A stretch of DNA of 64,000 nucleotides, taken from positions 248,001 to 312,000 of the forward strand of contig CAVVRF010000002.1 in assembly GCA_963750535.1 (NCBI GenBank), in the 5' to 3' direction. Position 1 is the stretch's first letter. Each line of letters starts with the position of its first letter. The position numbers and the translations under genes were made by a program. This stretch comes from JAKFWF01 sp963750535. GTDB lineage: Bacteria > Pseudomonadota > Alphaproteobacteria > Rhizobiales > Hyphomicrobiaceae. The notes under the pieces were generated by a model. It had not been told where the DNA came from, did not search any database, and saw only the letters and a program-made list of their open reading frames with translations. Shown here piece after piece: positions 43,399-56,048 of this stretch.

Positions 43399-44586
43399 TC
43401 AGCCGCCGGCTCTCGCCTTGATCTGCAATTCCTGGTTGGACAAAACGATTTCGAAGCGCGACAGGAACGACATGCCGAGCAGGCCGTCGATGCCGTCGCC
43501 AACCGGCTTTTCCACGACCACCAGCGGAACGGTGCTGGCAGATAGCGCGCCCAATCGAATTGATTCGGCTGTGCCGAGTGTCGCCGTCACGGTTCCGTTC
43601 GCCGTCTGCAAATCGACGCCACCGGTCTTGACTACAGATGTCTTGGCCCGGGCCGCGAAAACGCGGGAAACCGTCACCAGACTGGCGCCGGTGTCGATCA
43701 CGAAGTTGCCCTCGACGCCATTGACGGTGGCTTTGGCAACGATCACGCCGCTCGAAGTGCGCGGAATCGTTGCTCGACCGTTTGCATAGGCCGCCCCACA
43801 CTCGCCCTTCTTCCCGAGTTCGCCCACTGTCTTTAACAGGGCTGGCGTCGTGCGGCGCCCGCTGTCGACCGACATGTATAGCTCAATCGGCATGATCGCT
43901 TCGCAGTGGCGACCGAGCGCTTCATACGCGGCGCTCATGCGCGTGAATACCTCGGCCACGACCTGCTTCAGATCGCTTGCGAGGTAGAAGAACGACGCAT
44001 AGTCCTCGAGCGCGTCCTGGTAGCGCTTCGCGCCCTGGAGTGCGCGCGCACGCAGATAGAATACGTTTGGCGCATCGGGTCTTATCCGCGCAAGCGCGTT
44101 GGCTTGTTCGATAGCCGCCTTGTAGTCTCCAAGCACGTAATATAGTTCCGCCGCCCGATTGGTCTCGCCCTCCCCGTTGGGGCACTTGCTGCCGAAGCCG
44201 CTGAGCACGACAGCGGCATCTCGCATCGCACCGGCCTGCTCCAGGGCAACCGTCAGCTGAAATACTGCGCGCTTGTCGCAAGGCTCCTTGTGCAGGGCGG
44301 CGAGAGGGCCGTGAACCTTGCTGTTCGAGACAAGGGCGGCACCCAGCGGATTGATGCCGTAACGTGCGTAGAGGGTCGAAAACTCGAAGTCCGGCGAATC
44401 TTCTCCCGCGAGCTGCGACTTCGCGAGCGTCAGAAACCGTGCGAACCGCGCCGTCAGCTCCGGCTGTACGAAAGCCGCGGCTGCGGCGCCGAAGAACAGA
44501 AGGCCGATGAAGAGCAATGGCACGCCCCATCGGCGGTGCCTGTGCGGCATGGGAAGGCGGTCGTCGCCTGGACGATAGTCGGTCAC
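43399..44586 (-). CDS. Retropepsin-like aspartic protease with TPR region (TIGR02281-like)
   Basis: A 395-aa protein. An N-terminal membrane helix (residues 19-42) is followed by a TPR-like region (about 100-250). A clan AA domain at the C-terminus has the catalytic motif FVIDTGASLVTVS near residue 300 and the second conserved GLLGMSFLSRF. A single Asp-Thr-Gly per chain implies dimerisation as in retroviral proteases. It is probably periplasmic, tethered to the inner membrane. The substrate is unknown. Confidence 0.82.
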   Translation of the reverse strand: MTDYRPGDDRLPMPHRHRRWGVPLLFIGLLFFGAAAAAFVQPELTARFARFLTLAKSQLAGEDSPDFEFSTLYARYGINPLGAALVSNSKVHGPLAALHKEPCDKRAVFQLTVALEQAGAMRDAAVVLSGFGSKCPNGEGETNRAAELYYVLGDYKAAIEQANALARIRPDAPNVFYLRARALQGAKRYQDALEDYASFFYLASDLKQVVAEVFTRMSAAYEALGRHCEAIMPIELYMSVDSGRRTTPALLKTVGELGKKGECGAAYANGRATIPRTSSGVIVAKATVNGVEGNFVIDTGASLVTVSRVFAARAKTSVVKTGGVDLQTANGTVTATLGTAESIRLGALSASTVPLVVVEKPVGDGIDGLLGMSFLSRFEIVLSNQELQIKARAGG

Positions 44587-44711
44587 GTCATCCCCCGCTG
44601 ATCGGCATCAATCATAGCAATGCTAGTGCCAGTGCACAGTACTGCAAAGGCAAATTGGGCATTGCTGATAATCCGAGAACTGCCGGGATTCCGATCGAGC
44701 GTAGGAGTTGC

Positions 44712-46283
44712 CTACTTCGTCAGCACGACGAAGTCCGTACCCCTGCCGGTCTCGTGGCTGATGCCGTGGTCGGATATGACGATCGAGGCTCCGGTCCACA
44801 CCCGCCGCGCGATCTCCTCCTTCACCTTGGCCGGCAGCGTGATCCGCCGCAGCGCCTCGGTCGCGGAGCCGGCCCCGGACGAATCCGGCATGGTCAGCTC
44901 CGCCCACTTGATGCGCTTGCCGTCGTCACTCGGCGCCATCGCGGTGAAGACGTGGGTTCCAAGCGGCATCAGCGGCTCGGTGATCTCGACCGCGACATCC
45001 ATCACCTGCTCGAAACCCTGTCGAACGAATACCTGCCCCTCCTTGCGGCTGATGAAGACCGACAGCGGCTCCAGGCGCCGCGCCGCTTCCTTGAGCTGAT
45101 CGGGCGCCTCCTCCGCCAGCTTCTCCGCAGCACGCGCCGCGGCCGCCAGCTCGAATGCGCGCGGATCCTTTTCGGCTTCGGCGGCGGCGGCGTCCTGGTA
45201 GCGCTGGCGCGCTTCGGCGAGCCGGGCATCGGCCGCGATCTTCGCGGCAGCCCGATCGACCTGATCCTTGCTGTCCGCGTCAGCCGTCTGCGACTGCGCG
45301 CGGGCTTCGGCCTCGGCGGCAACAAGCGCAACGCGCGCAGCCCTCGCCTCCGCGATCGCTGCATTGGCCTCGGCCGAGGCTTGCGCCGAGGCGGCAAGCG
45401 CCTCGCGCGCCGCCACCTTGCTCGCCTCGATGGTCACGGCAGCCTGCTTCCTCAGGAAGCCTGCGACTTCGACCGGATTGTAGGATCGATCTGCGGTGTC
45501 GCTCACCGGCACGAAGCCCGCGACAATGCCGTTGCCGGTCGCGCGGCGAAGCAGACCGGCGACCTCGTCCGCCGACATCAGCCGCGGCTGCGGCAGCAGA
45601 TCGTTGTTGATCATCCGCAGCTCGGTTTCCGAGGGCGTGACTGCCACCCGCATGCCGACCCGGCTCATCGCCCACAGTCTCGGCGCAACGTCGTACGGCA
45701 GCCGGATGCAGCCGTGCGAGGCCGGGTAGTTCGGCACCACGCCCGCGTGCAGGGCGATCCCGGACCAGGTGATGCGATGCATCCACGGCATCGGCGCGCC
45801 GCTGTAGATATTCGAATGGTGGAAGCGATTCTTCTGGATCACGCTGAACAGTCCGGTGGGTGTCGAGTGCCCGGCCTGCCCGGTCGAAACACGCGACTGC
45901 AGCACCGGCCCCGACTGATCCCACACTGTGATCGACTGGTTCCTGATCGACACCACCGCGACGAGCGCGGAGCCGGGTGCGGACGCCGACTTGGCGGTCG
46001 GCATCGCTGCGCTCGCGGTGCGAGCATCCGGCAGCTGCGGCCGCGTCGCCGCAGGGCGCGGCCGGTTCCAATCGCCGCGACGGACGCGCTCGGACGGCCG
46101 CGGCCGTGACGGTGGATCAGACCAGAAGAAGAAGCCTTGTGCGGCGGCTGGCGTTGGCGATGTCACCAGGCCGGCGCCAATTGCCGCAACCACTGCTGAC
46201 ATGATGATTGTTCGCCGGAGCGGCTTGAAATGCGCGGCGAAACGAAGCGATCTTGGCATCAGCGATCCAAATTCAATTCGCAT
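44712..46283 (-). CDS. L,D-transpeptidase family protein with coiled-coil extension
   Basis: A 523-aa protein. After a signal/anchor helix near residue 28-50 there is a YkuD domain (about 95-225) with the catalytic motif SHGCIRLP (Cys nucleophile, His). The remaining about 300 residues are Ala/Glu-rich coiled coil (residues 270-370) plus a C-terminal domain of unknown type (EPLMPLGTHVFTAM). It probably cross-links peptidoglycan or attaches proteins to it. ATG 46283 with GAGG upstream is chosen over the more upstream GTG. Confidence 0.85.
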   Translation of the reverse strand: MRIEFGSLMPRSLRFAAHFKPLRRTIIMSAVVAAIGAGLVTSPTPAAAQGFFFWSDPPSRPRPSERVRRGDWNRPRPAATRPQLPDARTASAAMPTAKSASAPGSALVAVVSIRNQSITVWDQSGPVLQSRVSTGQAGHSTPTGLFSVIQKNRFHHSNIYSGAPMPWMHRITWSGIALHAGVVPNYPASHGCIRLPYDVAPRLWAMSRVGMRVAVTPSETELRMINNDLLPQPRLMSADEVAGLLRRATGNGIVAGFVPVSDTADRSYNPVEVAGFLRKQAAVTIEASKVAAREALAASAQASAEANAAIAEARAARVALVAAEAEARAQSQTADADSKDQVDRAAAKIAADARLAEARQRYQDAAAAEAEKDPRAFELAAAARAAEKLAEEAPDQLKEAARRLEPLSVFISRKEGQVFVRQGFEQVMDVAVEITEPLMPLGTHVFTAMAPSDDGKRIKWAELTMPDSSGAGSATEALRRITLPAKVKEEIARRVWTGASIVISDHGISHETGRGTDFVVLTK

Positions 46284-46446
46284 GACCAGCCTCGCACCAA
46301 CACGCACGACTAAAAGCCGCTAACACAGCCAGTGTTACACTACCCTTGTTGGACGCAACCTCCAATCCCGGAACTGGTTGAAAATAGACGCAAAGCTCAA
46401 TTTTGTGACTGATGGGCAACGACCGACTCTTAGGCTCATAAATACC

Positions 46447-46479
46447 AAAAGCGCCCGCACTGTTTTCCGGTGCGAGCGC
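46447..46479 (-). terminator. Rho-independent terminator of hppA
   Basis: On the minus strand GCGCTCGCAC and GTGCGGGCGC form a 10-bp stem (one G-T pair) around a 9-nt loop, followed by TTTT. It begins about 35 bp after the hppA stop codon. Confidence 0.8.
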
Positions 46480-46512
46480 CTTGGTTGCATATCGTCGTCA
46501 GTATGCGTGCGA

Positions 46513-48669
<2,157 letters not shown>

Positions 48670-48856
48670 CTCTCTCCCCTTGGCCGCGGGCGCGGCCGAT
48701 TGCCCAATTGTCGATGAACGCAAAAAATACGGGCGGAGCGGTCACCCCGCTCGCCGTACGTCCCGTTCGGGTCCGACTAGCGCGCGGACCATGCCAAATG
48801 TCGCGGAGGCTTGCAACCACAACAACTTAGGCGTTTGGTCTAGGGCGCGATGCGAA

Positions 48857-49495
48857 TTATTCGGCTGCCGCGCCGGATTTGCCGCGCTCGGCCATGCGGG
48901 CGATATGGAACCGCTGGAAGTTCCGGTCCTGCTCGTAGATCTTGGCGCGCACCCACACGAACAAGTCGAAGAAGGTTGCAGCGCCAAAGCCGAAACTCAT
49001 CCGCGTGACCTCGAGGGCCGGGCCCCAGGCAGCCTTGTCGGCCGGCAATTCGTCGTTGAAGAAGACCACGGTCGGCGTGAACATGACGCCCCAGCGCTCG
49101 GCGAGCTTGGCTTCGGAGAGCTTCTTGCCGTCGAAGTCGGACACCTCGCGGGCCCCGAACAGGTCGAGCTGCAGAACCGCGAAATTCTCGCGCACGTAGT
49201 CGTTGATATAGCGCTGCGCCAGCACCTCGGTGTGCATCCTGGTACAGTAGATGCAGCCGCGCTGCTCGAAGATCACCGCGAAGCGCTTGCCGGCGGCCTT
49301 GGCCTCCGCGAAGTCGTCGCGCAGATCGAGGAACGAGGTCACCGCCCACGCCTGGTGATAAAGTCCATCGTCCGACCGCTTCGGCACGATCCTGGGCTCG
49401 ATGGCCCCGGTGACCGGCGGCAGGGAAGCGGTGCCCTGTGCCGCCGCGACGGCGCCCAGGGCGAGCAAAGCGAGTATCGACAACAGCAACCGCAT
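48857..49495 (-). CDS. Thioredoxin-fold periplasmic protein (SoxW-like)
   Basis: A 212-aa protein with a signal peptide (residues 1-19, ending VAAAQ). The thioredoxin-like fold has an active-site motif GCIYCTRMH (CxxC) near residue 80 and a cis-Pro segment FTPTVVFF near residue 140. SoxW/DsbD-related proteins of this type shuttle reductant in the periplasm. It lies downstream of a TauE/SafE gene (12-bp gap), suggesting sulfur-related chemistry. ATG 49495 is preceded by GAGGAAAAGG. Confidence 0.82.
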   Translation of the reverse strand: MRLLLSILALLALGAVAAAQGTASLPPVTGAIEPRIVPKRSDDGLYHQAWAVTSFLDLRDDFAEAKAAGKRFAVIFEQRGCIYCTRMHTEVLAQRYINDYVRENFAVLQLDLFGAREVSDFDGKKLSEAKLAERWGVMFTPTVVFFNDELPADKAAWGPALEVTRMSFGFGAATFFDLFVWVRAKIYEQDRNFQRFHIARMAERGKSGAAAE

Positions 49496-49506
49496 CGGCC
49501 TTTTCC

Positions 49507-50360
49507 TCAAGTGGCGAGCGCGATCAGGAAGCGCGCCGCGACCACCAGCAGGAAGCAGCCAAACGCGATCTCGAGCGACCGCTTCGATATACCATGCGCC
49601 ATGCGGGCGCCCAGGGGCGCCGTCATCACGCTCAAGGGAGCAACTAGCGCGATCGCGACCAGGTTGACATAGCCGAGCGAGCCGACGGGCAGGCCGCCGG
49701 CCGCGACCGCCGTGCCCATCAGCGGCCAGCCGGCCCAGATGAACCCCAGCACGCCGGGAACGGCAATGATCGGCCCGAACCCCGACGAGGTGCCGATGCC
49801 CTGCCGCAACGGGCGGTCATAGAGTGTCATCAGCGTCGCGATGAATGCGCCGCCGCCGATGCTCATCAGCGTCGAGACGAAACCCACCGCGGTGCCGTAC
49901 GCTTCCACCAGGCGGCTCGTTGGGATCTCGCTGCCGAGCCGCCAGTGCTCCTTGCCGAAGAACAGCTTGCCCGCCAGGACCAGGGCAAACACGATCCAGA
50001 TCCATTTGAGCCCCGCCGACGGGCTCGCCTGGGCGACCAGGACGCCGATCAGCACACCTGCGACCACAGGCAGGGCGAGCCGCCTGATCACGTTCATGTC
50101 GACTGCGCCACGGGCGCGATGCGACAGGAACGAGCGCGTCGAGGTGGGGACGATGATCGCCAGCGAGGTGCCGATCGCCATATGCATCCGCAGCGCCGGA
50201 TCGACGCCAACTGCGCCGAACGCCTCGTACAGCACCGGCACCAGGATGCCGCCGCCGCCGATCCCGAACAGCCCGGCGAGGAATCCGGTGACGAGCCCGC
50301 CGGCCGCCAGGAAGGCAAGGAGGGGCGCAACCGCGGCCGCACTGACGAGAAGGCTGGCGA

Positions 50361-50367
<7 letters not shown>
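49507..50367 (-). CDS. Sulfite exporter TauE/SafE family protein
   Basis: A 286-aa membrane protein with eight to nine helices in two halves. The first half has GLFGIGGGGILVPVL and the second STLMSIGGGAFIATLM, the internal duplication of TauE/SafE permeases. These move small sulfur oxyanions or organosulfonates. No ATG fits; TTG 50367 with GGAG five bases before it is the likely start, overlapping the dusA stop by 7 bp. The thioredoxin-like gene follows, so dusA-tauE-trx may be one transcript. Confidence 0.85.
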
Positions 50368-51398
<1,031 letters not shown>

Positions 51399-51887
51399 GA
51401 ATTGTTCGGTTCTACCCAAGTGACCCAGGGCGGCCGTGATCACGTTCGCGCGCGATCGTTCCCAGCCTTGCGCTGCATTTCACTACATTTCGTAGCTTCT
51501 CTGTGCTGGTTTTGCGCACGAAGCAAGGCTCTGGTCGGGCAGGTATCGATTGCAGCTTTCACAAGGCTGCCGGAACATTACAGTGCCCAGGATTTGCAAG
51601 CGCAGCCGGCCTGGCATGTTAATCGAGTTGCATATCCAGGAAATGGCCGGGATCGACAGGGCATCGCTGCGCCATCGCTTTGACGAGCCGTTCTTCGTCG
51701 CGTCGGCACGAAAGGCGGCGCGGACCCTCGGGGCGGCCTCGGCTCTTTGCTGGTAATTCGCAAAATCGGATCAGCCCCGGTCTAATGATACTGGTCAACT
51801 CGGCTCGTTACCGACAAGGTAGGAATAATTGGAATTCATCGAGCAGGGTAGCGCCCGGGCTGATTGTTGCGGAGAGCGGAGTTCCAA
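51399..51887. other. 489-bp intergenic region before ppk2
   Basis: No gene or RNA recognised. It separates divergent dusA and ppk2. Near its ppk2 end are an imperfect FNR/FixK-like palindrome (51785-51798) and an AATAAT (51824-51829) that could serve as a -10 element. Confidence 0.4.
51785..51798. promoter_or_regulatory. Imperfect FNR/FixK-type box upstream of ppk2
   Basis: ATGATACTGGTCAA matches TTGAT-N4-ATCAA at 8 of 10 positions. It ends 89 bp before the ppk2 start, a distance similar to the better boxes upstream of the DUF3141 and phasin genes. Confidence 0.35.
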
Positions 51888-52727
51888 ATGAAAGACAGGG
51901 ACAAGGACAACGATAATACCACGGTCAAGAAGGCCAAGAACGGTGAGCCGGGCGGGCCGATGAAGGGCAAGGAATACGACAAGGAGCTTAGAAAGCTGCA
52001 TATCGAGTTGGTCAAAGTGCAGGAATGGATCCGGCACGAAGGACGCAAGGTGTGCATTGTCTTCGAGGGACGGGATGGAGCTGGCAAGGGCGGCACCATC
52101 AAGGCCATCACGGAAAGAGTTAGCCCCCGCACATTCCGCGTGGTGGCGCTTCCCGCTCCGACCGACCGGGAGAAATCCCAGCTCTACATTCAGCGCTACA
52201 TTCCCCATTTCCCGGCGGCGGGCGAAATCGTTATCTTCGACCGCAGCTATTACAATCGCGCTGGCGTCGAGCGGGTCATGGGATTCTGCACCGAGGAGCA
52301 GGCGAAAAAGTTCCTGGACACGGTACCCTCTTTCGAGAAGGCGATGATCGAGTTCGGCATCACCCTGTTGAAGTATTGGCTCGAAGTCGGCCCGGAAGAG
52401 CAGACGCGGCGGCTCGAGGCGCGAATAGACGACGGCCGGAAGACGTGGAAGCTGTCCAAGATGGACGTCAAGTCCTACACGTTGTGGGACGAATATACGA
52501 AGGCGCGCGATGACATGCTGCGGGCGTCCGATACCGCCTGGGCGCCCTGGTATGTTGCGCGATCCGACGACAAGCGTCGGGCGCGGCTGAACATCATCAA
52601 GCACATACTGAGCAAGATCCCCTACGAGGATGTGCCCAGGGACAAGGTCAAGCTTCCCAAGCGCCATGTGGCGAAGGCGAAGGCGGTCGGCGATTTCCAG
52701 TTCAGGATCATACCCGAGACATATTAG
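51888..52727 (+). CDS. ppk2: Polyphosphate kinase 2 (PPK2) family protein
   Basis: A 279-aa PPK2. Walker A is FEGRDGAGKGGTIKAI near residue 60, and the Walker B / lid region is FDRSYYNRAGVERVMG. A charged N-terminal segment (Lys/Asp/Glu) of about 35 residues precedes the fold. PPK2 enzymes phosphorylate nucleotides at the expense of polyphosphate or make polyphosphate from GTP/ATP. It is a single-domain form; whether it uses ADP/GDP (class I) or AMP (class II) is not decided here. It opens the plus-strand energy-storage block. ATG 51888 follows AGCGGAG. Confidence 0.93.
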   Translation: MKDRDKDNDNTTVKKAKNGEPGGPMKGKEYDKELRKLHIELVKVQEWIRHEGRKVCIVFEGRDGAGKGGTIKAITERVSPRTFRVVALPAPTDREKSQLYIQRYIPHFPAAGEIVIFDRSYYNRAGVERVMGFCTEEQAKKFLDTVPSFEKAMIEFGITLLKYWLEVGPEEQTRRLEARIDDGRKTWKLSKMDVKSYTLWDEYTKARDDMLRASDTAWAPWYVARSDDKRRARLNIIKHILSKIPYEDVPRDKVKLPKRHVAKAKAVGDFQFRIIPETY

Positions 52728-52828
52728 CGCTGCGGCGCCCGCTTTGCTGGTCGCAGACGCCCTGCTCGTTCCGCGAGGGCACTGCGAGCAGCCTGGTCGG
52801 CGGGCTTCGATCGAGCGAGGTCAGGGCG

Positions 52829-53371
52829 ATGGACGCGAAGGATTTCAAGACCACGCACAGGCTCAGGAATGGCGCGGAGATCACGCTGCGCGCCATCCGG
52901 CCCGACGACGAGGGCAAGCTTCTCGCCGCATTCAGGCAATTGGACCCCGCTTCGATCTATACGCGCTTCTTCGGCATCAAGAAGGATCTCAGCGCGGCCG
53001 AGCTCAAATCGGCGACCAACGTCGATTTCGATAACGTGGTTGCGCTGGTGGCCACGATCGGGCGCGATGAAGGCGAGACCATTATCGGTGGCGGCCGGTA
53101 CGTCGCAGGCGCGGCACTCCCCGGGCCGCGCAGTGCCGAAGTAGCTTTCACGATCGAGGAGGATCATCAGGGAAAGGGTATCGCGGGGCTGATCCTGAAG
53201 GAGCTCGCGGAGATAGCCCGATCGAAGGGATTGCAGCAGCTCGAAGCAACCGTGCTGCCGCGCAATGCGCCGATGCTTGCAGTTTTCCGCCGCAGTGGCC
53301 TGCCCATGACCAGCCGGATGGAAGACGGCGTCGTTCACATTATTCTGGACTTGCCGCCGGATCGCGCGTGA
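52829..53371 (+). CDS. GNAT family N-acetyltransferase
   Basis: A 180-aa GNAT. The acetyl-CoA pyrophosphate motif is visible in EEDHQGKGIAGLILKEL near residue 110, preceded by the strand EVAFTI. The N-terminus ITLRAIRPDDEGKLLAAFRQL, and FTRFFG-like YTRFFGI after it, resemble the acetyltransferase domain of protein acetyltransferases of the PatZ type. It lies between ppk2 (101-bp gap) and the DUF3141 operon. A link to acetyl-CoA/acetyl-phosphate metabolism is plausible but unproven. Confidence 0.85.
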   Translation: MDAKDFKTTHRLRNGAEITLRAIRPDDEGKLLAAFRQLDPASIYTRFFGIKKDLSAAELKSATNVDFDNVVALVATIGRDEGETIIGGGRYVAGAALPGPRSAEVAFTIEEDHQGKGIAGLILKELAEIARSKGLQQLEATVLPRNAPMLAVFRRSGLPMTSRMEDGVVHIILDLPPDRA

Positions 53372-53569
53372 GGCGCCGAAGCCGACGTGGCGGCGGAATG
53401 GAGCAGGTCCAGAAACAACTTTATCTGCTGGATTTATTGCGGTACAAATACATGAGGACGCGCACGCTGAGCGAAGGCGGCCAGACGTCCAAACCATCGC
53501 ATTCATTGAGCACGTCTCGTTCCCGGGAATTGCGGGCTAGCGATCAGACCCCGGAGCGCCGGTCGTTTT

Positions 53570-53583
53570 TTGATGGAGATCAA
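53570..53583. promoter_or_regulatory. Perfect FNR/FixK-type box upstream of the DUF3141 operon
   Basis: TTGATGGAGATCAA is a perfect match to TTGAT-N4-ATCAA, recognised by FNR/FixK/Anr proteins. It lies 110 bp before the DUF3141 start codon in the 322-bp gap after the GNAT gene, in which no other feature was recognised. Confidence 0.7.
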
Positions 53584-53693
53584 TGCTGCCCAAGAGGGCG
53601 GCTGCTAGCAGGAAACGAAATTAATGAATGGGTCCCTGGTTCATGCAGGGCACCCGAGGCTGATGTTTTGTTGCAAAGCTCTCGCGTGGTGAA

Positions 53694-56003
53694 ATGATGA
53701 AAAAAACCATGGGCGCCGCCGGTACCAATGTCGCGGCCAAAAAGAAGCAGATCCCGGATCATGTGATGGCTATGGCGCCTGGCCCGGCACTGGACGCATG
53801 GAACTACTGGGTCGATGCCAGCCAGCGCGCCGTCCTGTTTCTGGACGTCATGCGGCAGCGGACCGAACAATACCAGGAGCACGCTGCCAAGGCTGCGCCG
53901 CACGTGCTGAAGTTCGCGTGCGATCTCGTCATGGACGGAAGGCAGCTGCCGCGCCCGGTGAACTACGCGCTCGTGCGGGTGCATCCCGGTGCGGGTGTCG
54001 AGATCGATCCGATCAAGCGGCCGTTTGTCGTGTTCGATCCACGCGCCGGACATGGTCCGGGAATTGGCGGGTTCAAGCCCGACAGTGAAATCGGCGTCGC
54101 GCTCAAGGCCGGCCACCCGTGCTACTTCGTCGGCTTCCTGCCCGAACCCATGCCGGGCCAGACGATTGAAGACATCGCACGAGCCGAGGCGATGTTTCTC
54201 GAGCGGGTGATCGCCCTGCATCCCAAAGCCGAAGGCAAGCCGGCCATTATCGGCAACTGCCAGGCAGGCTGGGCCGTAATGATGGTTGCCGCGACGAGGC
54301 CCGAGCTGTTCGGACCGATCATCCTCGCGGGCTCGCCGCTGTCCTACTGGGCGGGGCTGCGCGGGCAGAACCCGATGCGCTATACCGGAGGGCTGCTCGG
54401 CGGAAGCTGGCTGACCGCCATGGTCGGGGATGTCGGAAAGGGCCAGTTCGACGGCGCTTGGCTCGTCACGAACTTCGAGAGCCTCAACCCATCGAACACA
54501 CTGTGGTCAAAGAGCTACAATCTCTATTCCAAGATCGACACCGAGGCGCCGCGATACCTCGAGTTCGAGCAATGGTGGGGCGGGCATGTAGTGCTCAATG
54601 CCGAAGAGATGCAGTTCATCGTCGACGAGCTGTTCGTCGGCAACAAGTTGGCAACGGCCGAGCTCACCTTCTCCGATGGCGCGCGCATCGACTTCAGGAA
54701 CATCAAGTCGCCCATCGTCGTCTTCTGCTCGAAGGGCGACAACATCACGCCACCGCAGCAGGCGCTCGGCTGGATCCTCGACCTGTACGGCAGCGTCGAT
54801 GATATCCGCGCCCACGGCCAGACGATCGTCTACAGCGTGCACGAGAAGGTCGGGCATCTCGGCATCTTCGTCTCGGGCTCCGTCGCCAAGAAGGAGCACG
54901 ACGAGTTTGCAAGCAACATCGACCTGATCGACGTGCTGCCGCCCGGCCTCTACGAGGCGGTGATGACGCCGAAGGACAAGAACGACCCAACCGCCGATCT
55001 GATCGGCGGCGGCTACCTCGTGCGCTTCGAGGCGAGGACACTCGACGATATCCGTGCACTGGGCACCAACAGCATCGAGGACGAGCGCAAGTTCGCCGCG
55101 GCCGCGCGCGTTTCCGAGATCAATCTCGGGCTGTACAAGACCTTGTTCCAGCCTTGGGTGCGCCTGTGGGCCAATGAAGGAATGGCCAAATGGATGCAAC
55201 ACATGCATCCCGCGCGCATCCAATACGAGATGTTCTCCCAACTCGATCCGGTGCTGCGCCCGCTCGACGCGCTGACGGACAGCGTGAAGCAGAATCGCCA
55301 GCCTGTTGCCGAGGCCAATCCGTTCTGGCAGGCGCAGAAGATGTTCTCGGACTGGATGACGACGTCCCTCGACGCCTATCGCGATGTCCGCGATCAGATG
55401 TCGGAGGAATTCTTCCACGCCATGTACGGTTCGCCGATCGTCCAATCCATGGTCGGCCTGAAAGGAACGGACGGCAATCCGCGACCCAAGCCGGGCGACG
55501 ATGTGGCCTACCGGCAGGCGGTCAAGCAGCGGATCGAGGAGTTGAAGTCGAACCTCGGCGCCGGCGGGCCGGTCGAGGCCACTATTCGTTCGCTGCTCTA
55601 TATCCGCATGCCCGAGGGAGCGGTCGACGAGCGCTCTCTCGCTCTGCTGCGGCGGATGCACGATGAAACCGGAAAGGGGATGGACCTTCAAGCGTTCAAG
55701 CGGCTGCTCCGGGAGCAATTCTTCATGCTCCTGATCGACGAGCATGGCGCCATCGAAGCCATTCCGGAGATGCTCGACAAGGACCCGGAGCTGGCAGGCC
55801 AGATGGAGAAGAAGCTGCATCGCATGCTTGAAGTGGTAGGTGCCGAAACCAGTGTCGCGAAGCACCGCCTGACTGAGATCGGGACGCTTTTCAGCGCCCG
55901 CCGCGGCGTCAAGGCACTGCCGGCCGCCAAGGCCGGTGCCAGTGGGTCCGAGGTGCACACGCTGCCATCGAGATCCGGCCAAGGGCCCAGGCGGCACGCC
56001 TGA
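53694..56003 (+). CDS. DUF3141 protein, poly(3-hydroxyalkanoate) synthase-like
   Basis: A 769-aa protein with an alpha/beta-hydrolase core. YFVGFLPEPMPGQTIEDI is followed by the nucleophile elbow GNCQAGWAV near residue 185, with Cys in the position used by PHA synthases (G-x-C-x-G). The charge-relay candidates are Asp in CSKGDNITPP and His in KVGHLGIFVSG, giving a Cys-Asp-His triad. About 330 extra residues follow the core. DUF3141 proteins recur beside pta-ackA in alphaproteobacteria, as here. Polymerase activity has not been shown by anything visible in this sequence. Confidence 0.85.
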   Translation: MMKKTMGAAGTNVAAKKKQIPDHVMAMAPGPALDAWNYWVDASQRAVLFLDVMRQRTEQYQEHAAKAAPHVLKFACDLVMDGRQLPRPVNYALVRVHPGAGVEIDPIKRPFVVFDPRAGHGPGIGGFKPDSEIGVALKAGHPCYFVGFLPEPMPGQTIEDIARAEAMFLERVIALHPKAEGKPAIIGNCQAGWAVMMVAATRPELFGPIILAGSPLSYWAGLRGQNPMRYTGGLLGGSWLTAMVGDVGKGQFDGAWLVTNFESLNPSNTLWSKSYNLYSKIDTEAPRYLEFEQWWGGHVVLNAEEMQFIVDELFVGNKLATAELTFSDGARIDFRNIKSPIVVFCSKGDNITPPQQALGWILDLYGSVDDIRAHGQTIVYSVHEKVGHLGIFVSGSVAKKEHDEFASNIDLIDVLPPGLYEAVMTPKDKNDPTADLIGGGYLVRFEARTLDDIRALGTNSIEDERKFAAAARVSEINLGLYKTLFQPWVRLWANEGMAKWMQHMHPARIQYEMFSQLDPVLRPLDALTDSVKQNRQPVAEANPFWQAQKMFSDWMTTSLDAYRDVRDQMSEEFFHAMYGSPIVQSMVGLKGTDGNPRPKPGDDVAYRQAVKQRIEELKSNLGAGGPVEATIRSLLYIRMPEGAVDERSLALLRRMHDETGKGMDLQAFKRLLREQFFMLLIDEHGAIEAIPEMLDKDPELAGQMEKKLHRMLEVVGAETSVAKHRLTEIGTLFSARRGVKALPAAKAGASGSEVHTLPSRSGQGPRRHA

Positions 56004-56048
56004 CGCCATAAGCAGTCATCGTTAGCCTTCGCCCGCAGGAGAAAAGTC

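Noticed and set aside
51612..51632. Possible sigma-54 promoter (TGGCA then TTGCA) before ppk2
   Set aside because: GG and GC are 15 nt apart instead of the required 10.
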